Below, piece by piece: positions 7,991 through 13,964 of a stretch of 14,996 bases of DNA. Made by a program: the position numbers and the translations under genes. The stretch spans positions 1 through 14,996 of the forward strand of contig RGTE01000015.1 of NCBI GenBank assembly GCA_010025475.1. Reading direction: 5' to 3'. Position 1 is the stretch's first letter. Every line of letters starts with the position of its first letter. The DNA comes from Verrucomicrobiota bacterium. Lineage in GTDB: Bacteria; Verrucomicrobiota; Verrucomicrobiia; Methylacidiphilales; Verrucolacustridaceae. The notes beneath the pieces were generated by a model, which saw only the letters and a list, made by a program, of their open reading frames with translations, did no database searches and was not told the origin of the DNA.

Positions 7991-8421
7991 GCCTTCCCTT
8001 TTTCGCCCCGAAGAGGTCGGGCGAGAAGCAGGATATTTTTTTCCCCCACCCGCTTTCTTTCCATGCGTGGGAATCCCTCTCGGATGATCAGCCCCCCCCA
8101 GCCGCCTACTCCCACTTCGCCCGGTTTCCGGGAGGAGGCGTGCTCCGGGTCGTACGCCTTGCCGCGATCCATCAGGCGAAACACCAGTTCCCCAGGGCTG
8201 CGCTCCACCTCGATCCGGACCCAACCGGGCCTGCCGGAGTAGGCGTGCAAATGGATGTTGGCCAGGGCCTCGTCAACCCCGGCAAGCATGCGGGCGGTCT
8301 CAAGATCGCCAAAGCCGGCGTGGCGGGCCCATTGTTCCGCCAAGAGACGCAAACCGTGAAGGCGGGGCGGGGCGAGCTCGATTTCGAGCGCGGCTTCGGG
8401 AGCGGGGGAAGCCGTGGCCAC
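7987..8421 (-). CDS. RsbW-like anti-sigma/serine kinase-type ATPase
   Basis: The 144-residue protein belongs to the GHKL HATPase_c_2 group that includes RsbW and SpoIIAB. These bind a sigma factor or other target and phosphorylate a STAS antagonist. The N box is 'VDEALANIHLHAYSG' with E51, N55 and H59. The G1 box is 'LMDRGKAYDP' with D85 and G87, and the glycine-rich G2 region is 'GVGGWGGLII' around 104-113. ATP binding is therefore likely. The start is GTG 8421, 3 bases after the mlaD stop, and the gene ends in an ATGA overlap with the MBL gene. No sigma factor lies in the window. The obvious candidate partner is the STAS protein at the head of the same operon. Whether it acts as a kinase, or only binds ATP, is inference. 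Confidence 0.85.
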   Translation of the reverse strand: MATASPAPEAALEIELAPPRLHGLRLLAEQWARHAGFGDLETARMLAGVDEALANIHLHAYSGRPGWVRIEVERSPGELVFRLMDRGKAYDPEHASSRKPGEVGVGGWGGLIIREGFPRMERKRVGEKNILLLARPLRGEKGKA

Positions 8422-8424
8422 GCG

Positions 8425-9129
8425 TCAGTCGGTGGGGACCGGGGCGGGAACAGGTTTGTCGCTGGAGATAATTTTATCCTCGGTGGGCAGGCGCGGCACG
8501 GGTCCGCCAAAGATCAAGCGCCAAGGCTTGCGGGCGACCGTACCCATGAAAGTTTTTCCGTAGGTGGAGATGACCTTGAAATTATCGAGGACGACCTTGA
8601 GATCGGCGACGACCTTGTTGATGGCATCCTGGTTTTTGGCGATCAGCTCGTTTGCCTTGTCGAGGAGGGTTTTGCCGGCGGTCATGACCTCGTCGAGGGA
8701 GGCGGAACGTCTGGCGTACAGGATCGTGCCGGGAGCCAGCCCGGGATTGGTGACCGGTCCGGGCTCCAAGTTTAGATACTTTTCACCCAGAATCGTATCC
8801 GCCGTGATCGATGCCGTGGTGCCGATGCGGAGTTCGGGAAGGGAGTGATGAATATCGGCGACGACGCGGATGGCACATTCGGGCGAGACTTTGACCCTTT
8901 CCTCGTCGGTAAGGGGGCGGACCGAACGGATCCGGCCGACGGCGGCACCGGCGTAACGGACTTCCGCCTGCTTGTCCAGGCCGACCGCCGAGGGCAAATC
9001 GATCGTCAGGGTGGCCTTGGGGCCGGTCAGATGGGTGCCAGAAATCGCCACCGTCAACGCAAGCAGCATGACGACGCTGCAAAGGATGACCAGGGCGGCC
9101 ACCAGGAAATCAGCTCGGAAAGTCTTCAT
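8425..9129 (-). CDS. mlaD: MlaD/MCE-family lipid-binding protein
   Basis: MlaD-type MCE proteins are anchored in the inner membrane, form a ring in the periplasm and pass phospholipids between the MlaFE transporter and the envelope. The 234-residue protein has one N-terminal membrane helix (about 8-30) and an MCE domain (about 36-125). That domain contains 'AGAAVGRIRSV' and the family signature 'DTILGEKYLNLEPG'. A helical region (about 143-195) follows, then a short proline-rich tail ending in 'PAPVPTD'. The start is ATG 9129, 16 bases after mlaF; I see no clear Shine-Dalgarno sequence. Position after mlaE and mlaF matches the usual Mla gene order. Confidence 0.9.
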   Translation of the reverse strand: MKTFRADFLVAALVILCSVVMLLALTVAISGTHLTGPKATLTIDLPSAVGLDKQAEVRYAGAAVGRIRSVRPLTDEERVKVSPECAIRVVADIHHSLPELRIGTTASITADTILGEKYLNLEPGPVTNPGLAPGTILYARRSASLDEVMTAGKTLLDKANELIAKNQDAINKVVADLKVVLDNFKVISTYGKTFMGTVARKPWRLIFGGPVPRLPTEDKIISSDKPVPAPVPTD

Positions 9130-9145
9130 GACGCAAAGGTTAGAT

Positions 9146-10009
9146 TCAGCCGTCCCCGAGAAGGTGTTTCAAGTATTCATCTTGGGCCATGCGAAGAGGA
9201 ATCGGACCATCCGCCTCCCCGCGGACGAACTGTTGGAGGAAGGGATCGGGATTTTTCCGGATTTCTTCGGGGGTACCCTCGGCCACCACCTGGCCCTGCC
9301 GGGGGCCGTTGCCGAGCATGAGGATGCGGGTTGCGATCCGGAAAACGCTGGTCATATCGTGACTCACGACCACGGCGGTGGCGCCGATCTTGCGGGTGCC
9401 ATCCAGGGTGAGCTGGTCGACCACCGCGGTCATCACGGGGTCGAGGCCGGAAGTGGGTTCGTCGGAAAAGAGGATTTCGGGATCCAGCGCCATGGCCCGT
9501 GCCAGGCCAACCCGCTTGCGCATGCCGCCGCTAAGCTCGGAGGGCATGAAGTTTTCAAACCCGGTCAGGCCGACAAGCTCCAACTTCATCTTCACGATCA
9601 TCTCAATGAGCGAGGGATCGACGTCGCTATGTTGGCGGAGAGGGAGGGCGATGTTTTCCCCAACGGTCATGGACTGGAAGAGGGCCCCAAACTGAAAGTT
9701 CATCCCGAAGCGAAGGCGAATTCGGTCCATTTCGAACGGATCCATCCTGGTGATATCCTCGCCGAACAGGTGGATCGATCCGGAGGTGGGCTTTTGGGCC
9801 CCGATCAGGCAACGCAGGAGCGTGGTTTTGCCGCAACCACTGCCGCCCATGATCACGAAGGTTTCACCGGCGCGGACCTGAAAGCTGATGTTGTCGAGAA
9901 CGCGGCGGTCGCCGAAGACCTGGACCAGATCCCGAACCTCAAGAATGACCTCCCCGGCCTTGAAAATCTTCTTCGGGCCGGAGGCGATTTTTCTGGGGGC
10001 CTCTCTCAT
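9146..10009 (-). CDS. mlaF: ABC transporter ATPase, MlaF type
   Basis: MlaF powers phospholipid movement through the MlaE permease dimer on the cytoplasmic side. The 287-residue product has all ABC ATPase motifs: Walker A GGSGCGKTT (55-63), signature LSGGMRKR (159-166), Walker B ending in D183-E184 within 'ILFSDEPTSGLDP', and the switch histidine H217 ('VVSHD'). The first 20 residues are a short basic extension. ATG 10009 is chosen because it overlaps the mlaE stop (ATGA), the normal coupled arrangement. The frame stays open far upstream through mlaE to TTG 10819. That 557-residue reading is a by-product of the mlaE duplication, not a plausible functional gene. Coupling to the disrupted mlaE may affect its expression. 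Confidence 0.92.
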   Translation of the reverse strand: MREAPRKIASGPKKIFKAGEVILEVRDLVQVFGDRRVLDNISFQVRAGETFVIMGGSGCGKTTLLRCLIGAQKPTSGSIHLFGEDITRMDPFEMDRIRLRFGMNFQFGALFQSMTVGENIALPLRQHSDVDPSLIEMIVKMKLELVGLTGFENFMPSELSGGMRKRVGLARAMALDPEILFSDEPTSGLDPVMTAVVDQLTLDGTRKIGATAVVVSHDMTSVFRIATRILMLGNGPRQGQVVAEGTPEEIRKNPDPFLQQFVRGEADGPIPLRMAQDEYLKHLLGDG

Positions 10010-10632
10010 AGCACGAAGAAGAAGAGGCCGGTCAGGGCCGCATCCGCGATGATGATCCAAAGGATGGAATAAACAACGGAGGCGGTGGTGGCCCGTCCCA
10101 CGCCTTCCGCCCCGCCGGTGACGCCGAGCCCCTGATAGCATGCGATGGTGATAATGAGATGGGCGAAGACGACGCTTTTGATCAGACCGGAGTAGAGATC
10201 CCACAATTCCGGCCGCTGGACGGCATGGGTGATGTAGAACGAAGAAGTCATGTCGAGGGTGCCGACACAAACCGCCCAACCGCCGGCCAGGCCGACACAG
10301 TTTCCAAAAACCGTCAGGATGGGCAGCATGATCATGAGGGCGAGGTAGCGGGGGACCACGAGGATCCGGGTCGGGGAAATGGCCATCACCTTGAGGGCCT
10401 CGATCTCCTCGTTGACCTTCATGGTGCCCAGTTCGGCGGCGACGGCGGAACCGCTTCGGCCCACCACAATAATGGCGATGAGAAGGGGGCCGAGCTCGCG
10501 AAGGAGGCTGAGAGACACGAGGTCGGGGATGAAGGCATTGGCGCCCAGTTTCCCCAGTTCGGTGGAGGCCTGCATGGCGAGGATGAAGCCGACGCTGAGC
10601 GCGACCAGGCTGGCCATGGGCAGGGCCTCCAC
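10006..10632 (-). CDS. mlaE: Still-readable downstream part of mlaE (possible restart product)
   Basis: This is the portion of the interrupted permease gene that remains open: 208 codons from GTG 10632, or 203 from ATG 10617, both inside the duplicated segment. It keeps essentially the whole permease helix bundle from 'SLVALSVGFILAMQ' to 'ALTGLFFFVL'. It would lack about 50 N-terminal residues (interfacial helix region). No Shine-Dalgarno sequence precedes either start, so expression is uncertain. It is listed separately because an automated gene call may end up here; it is the same gene as the disrupted mlaE entry, not an additional one. Confidence 0.5.
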   Translation of the reverse strand: MEALPMASLVALSVGFILAMQASTELGKLGANAFIPDLVSLSLLRELGPLLIAIIVVGRSGSAVAAELGTMKVNEEIEALKVMAISPTRILVVPRYLALMIMLPILTVFGNCVGLAGGWAVCVGTLDMTSSFYITHAVQRPELWDLYSGLIKSVVFAHLIITIACYQGLGVTGGAEGVGRATTASVVYSILWIIIADAALTGLFFFVL

Positions 10633-10679
10633 GCCGATGCGGCAGGCTGGCCATGGGCAGGGCCTCCACGCCGATGCGG
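10606..10679. repeat. Perfect 37-bp tandem duplication inside mlaE
   Basis: Bases 10606-10642 are repeated without a mismatch at 10643-10679, each copy starting CAGGCTGGCC and ending GCCGATGCGG. The unit is 37 bases (12 codons plus 1), so one extra copy shifts the frame. It lies about 47-59 codons into mlaE. No transposase or other repeat is near. Two adjacent perfect copies are typical of replication slippage or of a local assembly duplication. Confidence 0.95.
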
Positions 10680-10815
10680 ATCATCTGCCGCAGGGTGAGG
10701 GAGGGGGAAAGAACGCGGGGGTTGGTCAGGCCCCAAAGCAGGAAGCTGTAAATGCGGGCGTTGAGGGTGACGTAACCATCCCCCTCCACGCGGCGCAGGG
10801 CATCAACGATGAATC

Positions 10816-11157
10816 TCAAGAGGAGGCGAGGGACTTCAAGGCTTCAGCCTCGGTGGGGAAGATGGAGAAGACCTCGGTCAGGCGAACCAGCTCGATGGAA
10901 CTGCGCACGGAGAGGTTGAGGCAACAGAGGCCGAATTTGCCCTGGTAGGTGCGGGCGGACTGGTAGTACTCGATGAGGGTGGCGAGCCCGGAGGAGTCGA
11001 TATAGGCGACCTCCGCAAAATTCAGGAGCAGGCGAGGGGTTTTTGCCTGGGCCTTGGCCTTGAGAGCGGTGCGGAGCGTGGGTGAGACATGCAGGTCGAT
11101 CTCCCCCTGAATGGCCAGAACCACGACGTCTTTCTCGTTTTTCTCCTTAATTTCCAT
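10816..11157 (-). CDS. STAS-domain protein (anti-sigma factor antagonist / MlaB-like)
   Basis: The product is a 113-residue single STAS domain. The hallmark loop is 'YIDSSGLATL' (52-61). S56, by comparison with SpoIIAA, is the likely phosphorylated serine. 'GEIDLHVSP' near 18-26 is the typical second strand. Classical SpoIIAA/RsbV proteins switch partners with an RsbW-type kinase; in Mla transporters a STAS protein (MlaB) instead binds MlaF and supports its ATPase. Both roles are possible here because mlaE-mlaF-mlaD and an RsbW-like ATPase follow in the same operon. I start it at ATG 11157, where STAS homology begins; an upstream in-frame start at 11229 would add 24 residues of unlikely sequence. 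Its stop overlaps the TTG start of mlaE (TTGA). It is the first gene of the operon. Confidence 0.87.
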   Translation of the reverse strand: MEIKEKNEKDVVVLAIQGEIDLHVSPTLRTALKAKAQAKTPRLLLNFAEVAYIDSSGLATLIEYYQSARTYQGKFGLCCLNLSVRSSIELVRLTEVFSIFPTEAEALKSLASS

Positions 11158-11165
11158 AAAACCAA

Positions 11166-11194
11166 ATCCTAAAGGGAGGCGGGTAGGCTCCCAA
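11166..11194 (-). promoter_or_regulatory. Candidate sigma-70-like promoter for the STAS-mla operon
   Basis: On the minus strand TTGGGA (11189-11194) and TAGGAT (11166-11171) are separated by 17 bases, each matching 4 of 6 consensus positions. The -10 box ends 8 bases before the STAS ATG, so the transcript would be nearly leaderless. The same AGGA could instead serve as a ribosome binding site. The spacer holds a GGGAG/CTCCC inverted repeat (11174-11178 and 11188-11192). This is the only candidate I see in the 95-base divergent gap. Confidence 0.28.
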
Positions 11195-11252
11195 GAGCAA
11201 AGACGGACTTTTCCGCTGGCCGTGGGCATGGGTTGGGGAGATTGTTTTCCTG

Positions 11253-11741
11253 ATGAAGTTCCCGAACCCCTTCCGCCTTCCGCCCCTGGATCCCAAGCTC
11301 AAAGTGGTTGGTTCCACCCCCATCTTCCAGGATTGCACCCGGCAGGAGCTGGAAAACCTCAAGCCTTACCTCCATGAGAGGAATTATCTGGCCGGGGAGA
11401 TTGTTTTTGACGAGGGGGAGGAGGGCGAGGGGGTCTACATCGTCGTCTCGGGCAAGTTCCGGGTTTCCCGCAAGGGAATGTTGAAAAAGAAAAATCTCGG
11501 GGAGATTTTGCCCGGGGAGTGCTTCGGGGAGATTGCCCTGCTGAAATCCATCCCACGGTTGGCCACGGTGGTGGCGGAAGAGCCTTCGGTTGCGTTTGCC
11601 CTATTCCGTTCGGAGCTGGAAAGGCTGGCGGACTCCCGGCCCAGGCTGGGATTCAAGGTGGCCATTCAGGTGGCCCGGCTGATGTCCGGACGCCTGCAGC
11701 GGTTGCTGGAAGGCAACAGCGATTCCCACATTTTTTCCTGA
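11253..11741 (+). CDS. Cyclic-nucleotide-binding domain protein without DNA-binding domain
   Basis: The 162-residue protein is a single cNMP-binding (CRP-type) beta barrel spanning about 20-140. The phosphate-binding cassette is intact: 'FGEIALLKSIPRLATVV' with FGEIALL at 91-97 and the phosphate-contacting R102. 'GEIVFDEGEEGEGVYIVVSG' is the typical preceding strand pair. A C-terminal helix follows, but there is no helix-turn-helix, so it is not a CRP/FNR transcription factor. It is more likely a ligand-sensing adaptor. ATG 11253 has GGGGAG about 12 bases upstream. It diverges from the STAS operon and is followed after 3 bases by the AI-2E-family gene, suggesting a two-gene unit in which it might regulate the membrane protein. 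The actual ligand (cAMP, cGMP or none) is not determinable. Confidence 0.87.
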   Translation: MKFPNPFRLPPLDPKLKVVGSTPIFQDCTRQELENLKPYLHERNYLAGEIVFDEGEEGEGVYIVVSGKFRVSRKGMLKKKNLGEILPGECFGEIALLKSIPRLATVVAEEPSVAFALFRSELERLADSRPRLGFKVAIQVARLMSGRLQRLLEGNSDSHIFS

Positions 11742-11744
11742 AGC

Positions 11745-12905
11745 TTGAATCAGGAAATCAAACTTCCCCAGCCCCGGCGGCTTGAACATCCGGTCATCTG
11801 GATCGGGGTGATCGGCGGGACGCTCGGCTCAATCGTTTTGCTGGACCGGATCGCCTGGCTGGCCCTGCCTCTGATTTTGGCGGTGGTGCTGTACTATCTC
11901 GTGCACCCGTTTCTTCTGCGGCTGCAGCACTGGGGGGTTTCCCCGAACCATTCCCTGGGCATCTTTCTGATCCTCGCCTCCCTGCTGTGTGTGGTGGCGT
12001 CCCTCACCGTGTTGCCCGCGATGCTCAATTCCCTCAGCCGATTCCAAACGAATTTGCCGGACACGATGCAACGGTTGACCCAGATCGCCTCCGAGTTTCT
12101 GCAAAACATCGAGTCCCGGTTCCCCTTGGCCAAACGGGCGGGTTTGTCGGCCGGCCTCCAAGCCCGGATCGATTTCTTCGCCCAGGGGAGGGCCACCCAG
12201 TTCGCCGGTGATGCCGCTCTTTTCGGCTTCAAGTGGCTGCCGAGTCTTTTGCTGGTGCCGTTCCTCACTTTCTTTTTCCTCCGCGACGGCACGGCGTTTC
12301 ACCAGATGATCCTGCGGGCCGTTCCGAACGCTTTTTTTGAAAAGACGCTGTTGTTGTTCGACCGGATGAACCGCCAGATGCACGCCTACTTCCGGGGCAT
12401 GTTCTGGCTTACGGTGCTGGACACGGTGAGCCTGGGAATCGGTCTCTGGTTGCTCGGCCTGGGTATGGGAATTTTCACCTTATGGCAGGCCTTGTTGTTG
12501 GGTCTGGTCTGCGCGGTGTTTGCCTGGGTTCCGTATCTGGGCACCGCGGTGGGGGGGTTGGTGGCGATTTGTGTCTGCGCGCTCCAAGCCCCGCATCATC
12601 CCCAGTTGCTCCTAGGGGTCGTGCTTCTTTTCTGCGGGGTTCGCCTGCTGGACGAGTTTGTTTACACGCCTGCCACCGTCGGTCGGGCGCTGCACGTGCA
12701 CCCGTTGGTGACGGTGATGATGATTTTTGCCGGCGGAATGTTGGGAGGGGTTTACGGCCTACTGCTGGCACTTCCCCTTTTGGGGATTTTCACCGTGCTA
12801 GGACAGATGTTCGGGGAAATCTGGTTTGATTCCCGTCTCAGGGCCAGGCATACGGCCCGGAACCTCCTCGAAAAACGCTTGGCCTCCAACGACTTGGATC
12901 TTTAA
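11745..12905 (+). CDS. AI-2E family (PerM/UPF0118) transporter
   Basis: The 386-residue membrane protein belongs to the AI-2E/PerM family. Its characterised members include exporters of the AI-2 signal and Na+/H+ antiporters, so the substrate should not be assumed. Two N-terminal helices (about 16-34, 36-57) and a third (about 70-92) precede a soluble helical segment (about 95-160). The membrane core then carries family motifs: 'VPFLTFFFLRDG' (171-182), 'YFRGMFWLTVLD' (215-226), 'WVPYLGTAVGG' (261-271), and the long signature from 'DEFVYTPATVGRALHVHP' (303-320) to 'YGLLLALPLLG'. The start is TTG 11745, 3 bases after the upstream stop. No in-frame ATG occurs before about residue 93, and a later start would remove the first helices. 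It is probably co-translated with the cNMP-binding protein. Confidence 0.9.
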   Translation: MNQEIKLPQPRRLEHPVIWIGVIGGTLGSIVLLDRIAWLALPLILAVVLYYLVHPFLLRLQHWGVSPNHSLGIFLILASLLCVVASLTVLPAMLNSLSRFQTNLPDTMQRLTQIASEFLQNIESRFPLAKRAGLSAGLQARIDFFAQGRATQFAGDAALFGFKWLPSLLLVPFLTFFFLRDGTAFHQMILRAVPNAFFEKTLLLFDRMNRQMHAYFRGMFWLTVLDTVSLGIGLWLLGLGMGIFTLWQALLLGLVCAVFAWVPYLGTAVGGLVAICVCALQAPHHPQLLLGVVLLFCGVRLLDEFVYTPATVGRALHVHPLVTVMMIFAGGMLGGVYGLLLALPLLGIFTVLGQMFGEIWFDSRLRARHTARNLLEKRLASNDLDL

Positions 12906-12918
12906 GCCCAGTGAATCC

Positions 12919-12941
12919 GGGGGGTTAGCAAGCTTGCCCCC
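12919..12941 (+). terminator. Possible GC-rich hairpin after the AI-2E-family gene
   Basis: The perfect palindrome GCAAGCTTGC (12928-12937) is flanked by a run of G on the left and a run of C on the right. It could form a stem with a three-base TTA bulge, 14 bases after the stop codon. There is no T tract, so it would be Rho-dependent at best, or simply an inverted repeat. Apart from this the 63-base gap before the next gene holds nothing recognisable. Confidence 0.3.
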
Positions 12942-12968
12942 GCAAACGGTGGCAGGCACAATCTCCCG

Positions 12969-13295
12969 ATGGCCAAAACCAAAGCAAAGAAAACGTCCCG
13001 CAAGACAGGCACGGCATCCATCGCCCGTGAGGTCCGGGGTGTGATTGCCGATGCCGAACAACTCCTCCATGCCACCGCGGGAGAATTGGGAGAAAAGGCC
13101 AAGGAGGTCCGCCAGGAACTGGCCCGGAAAATCGAAGCCGCCAAGGATCGATTCCGCAACTTGGACGACGTGAAGGAGGCGGCCGAAGAGGGTTTGAAGG
13201 AGGTGGACCAGGTGATTCGCAAGCATCCCTATGAGTCCGTCGGAGCCGCGCTGGTGGCCGGACTGATCATCGGCGCGTTGCTCAACCGAAAGTAG
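12969..13295 (+). CDS. yqjD: YqjD/ElaB-like (DUF883) small membrane-anchored protein
   Basis: The 108-residue protein has a basic N-terminus (residues 1-14, six lysines and one arginine). A long charged amphipathic helix follows, with 'IADAEQLLHATAGELGEKAK' in it, then a C-terminal membrane helix 'SVGAALVAGLIIGALLNRK' preceded by 'RKHPYE'. This layout and the terminal glycine-rich helix are diagnostic of the DUF883 family. The E. coli members ElaB and YqjD are inner-membrane tail-anchored proteins linked to stationary phase, and YqjD is reported to bind ribosomes. ATG 12969 follows a gap with no Shine-Dalgarno sequence. It is the first gene of a three-gene cluster in the same order as E. coli yqjD-yqjE-yqjK. 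The family call is good; function here is by analogy only. Confidence 0.82.
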   Translation: MAKTKAKKTSRKTGTASIAREVRGVIADAEQLLHATAGELGEKAKEVRQELARKIEAAKDRFRNLDDVKEAAEEGLKEVDQVIRKHPYESVGAALVAGLIIGALLNRK

Positions 13296-13302
13296 GGTAG
13301 CC

Positions 13303-13668
13303 ATGATCTCCGCCTTGCGCGATTTGGCCCTGACCTCCGTAAAACTTGTGGAGGAACGTCTGCGCCTGCTCGGGGCGGAGCTGCAGGAGGAGAAGTGGCG
13401 GGCGGTGGAGGCCGTGCTGTGGCTGGCCATCGCGCTGGTGCTGGGGGCCCTGGCCCTGCTGGTGGCCTCCCTCGCCGTGGTGCTTTCCGTTTGGCCCGAT
13501 CCGCATGCCCGGATTCTCGCCCTGCTGGGGCTGGCGATCCTTTACGGCGCCGGCGCCCTCTTTGCCTTTCTCCGCATGCGCAAGCGCACGATCGGGGAAG
13601 GCATGCCGTTCGCCGACACCGTCGCCGAATTCCAGAGGGACCGGGAATGGTTGAGCTCGAAGCGCTGA
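13303..13668 (+). CDS. yqjE: YqjE-like (phage holin-superfamily, DUF1469) membrane protein
   Basis: The 121-residue protein begins with a charged amphipathic helix ('LALTSVKLVEERLRLLGAEL'). Two membrane helices follow (about 38-62 and 70-89), then a polar C-terminal tail with 'FLRMRKRT'. This matches the YqjE / holin-like family found next to DUF883 genes. Despite the holin name in domain databases there is no phage context. ATG 13303 is 7 bases after the yqjD-like stop and has AGGG a few bases upstream. The tail overlaps the next gene by 22 bases. Its role is unknown beyond being an envelope protein encoded with its neighbours. Confidence 0.78.
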   Translation: MISALRDLALTSVKLVEERLRLLGAELQEEKWRAVEAVLWLAIALVLGALALLVASLAVVLSVWPDPHARILALLGLAILYGAGALFAFLRMRKRTIGEGMPFADTVAEFQRDREWLSSKR

Positions 13669-13946
13669 GACGCGCGCGGGAAGCGCGCCTGGCCTGTGCC
13701 GCCTCCTCCCGCCGGGCCGGGTGGGAGTTCCGCCGCGCCGTTGGCCAGCTTTCCGAGGTGGGCCGTTGGATCGACGGAGGGGAAAAGATGCTCCGCTTTT
13801 CCAGCCAGTGGGCCGGCTTGGGTTGGGCGGCCGTTCAGCTTTTCTCCGGCGGCAAGGGCGGGGCGGGACGCTGGGCCGGGAAACTTTTTGCCGGATCCAA
13901 GCTTCTCCATCTGATCCTCAAGGCCGTGGAAGGCCGGCGCCCGTAA
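13647..13946 (+). CDS. Small YqjK-like protein
   Basis: The 99-residue product starts at ATG 13647 ('MVELEALRRAREARLACAAS'), with GAGGGA about 11 bases upstream. It overlaps the yqjE-like gene by 22 bases in another frame. It is arginine- and alanine-rich at the N-terminus, then has a moderately hydrophobic stretch 'WAGLGWAAVQLF' and a C-terminal segment 'AGKLFAGSKLLHLILKAV'. Position and composition suggest the third member of a yqjD-yqjE-yqjK-type cluster, but sequence similarity to YqjK is not obvious to me, so the name rests on context. The frame is open further upstream inside yqjE; the start with the ribosome binding site is preferred. Confidence 0.6.
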   Translation: MVELEALRRAREARLACAASSRRAGWEFRRAVGQLSEVGRWIDGGEKMLRFSSQWAGLGWAAVQLFSGGKGGAGRWAGKLFAGSKLLHLILKAVEGRRP

Positions 13947-13964
13947 GGGGCAAAAAACTTTTCC

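Larger units (their letters stand above)
10006..10819 (-). pseudogene. mlaE: MlaE-type lipid ABC permease gene, frame broken by a 37-bp tandem duplication
   Basis: MlaE is the membrane permease of the Mla phospholipid transporter. Translation from TTG 10819, whose TTGA overlaps the upstream STAS stop, gives a normal MlaE N-terminus up to 'RIGVEALPMAS'. It then enters a second copy of the same 37 bases in the wrong frame and reads nonsense. The correct frame resumes inside the other copy ('VEALPMASLVALSVGF') and runs to the TGA at 10006-10008 with a full set of MlaE helices, including 'SLLRELGPLLIAIIVVGRSG' and 'AELGTMKVNEEIEALKVM'. The span is 814 bases; subtracting 37 gives exactly 259 codons, a 258-residue protein, the usual MlaE length. 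As written the gene cannot make full-length MlaE without frameshifting or loss of one copy. It may be a real mutation, a reversible state or an assembly error. Confidence 0.85.

Noticed and set aside
7991..8224. N-terminal extension of the MBL hydrolase back to 8224
   Set aside because: The added residues are arginine/glycine/proline-rich and overlap the conserved ATP-binding end of the preceding gene; the family N-terminus 'MKFTFWGTRG' begins at 7990.
7139..8775. Plus-strand open frames of 367 codons (7139-8242) and 211 codons (8140-8775)
   Set aside because: They are antisense to the MBL hydrolase, the RsbW-like ATPase and mlaD, all of which show intact active-site motifs.
8972..10698. Plus-strand open frames of 366 codons (8972-10072) and 179 codons (10159-10698)
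   Set aside because: They are antisense to mlaD, mlaF and mlaE; composition is histidine/aspartate/glycine-rich shadow sequence without domains.
9146..10819. A genuine MlaE-MlaF fusion protein
   Set aside because: The central about 211 residues are the permease gene read in the wrong frame. The fusion exists only because of the 37-bp duplication, and mlaF has its own coupled ATG at 10009.
11174..11192. GGGAG/CTCCC inverted repeat as a separate operator
   Set aside because: The stem is 5 bp with a 9-base loop in GC-rich DNA, which is expected by chance; it is mentioned only within the candidate promoter entry.
12798..13430. Minus-strand open frame of 210 codons
   Set aside because: It crosses the end of the AI-2E-family gene, an intergenic hairpin and two small plus-strand genes; no domain or ribosome binding site supports it.
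13303..13668. Phage holin or prophage remnant
   Set aside because: The holin-like name is only a domain label for YqjE-type proteins; no endolysin, capsid, integrase or attachment-site repeat is present.
13721..13964. Glutamate kinase starting at 13721
   Set aside because: The frame is open that far back, but the sequence is the shifted frame of the YqjK-like gene; the real ProB N-terminus is at 13965 in another frame.
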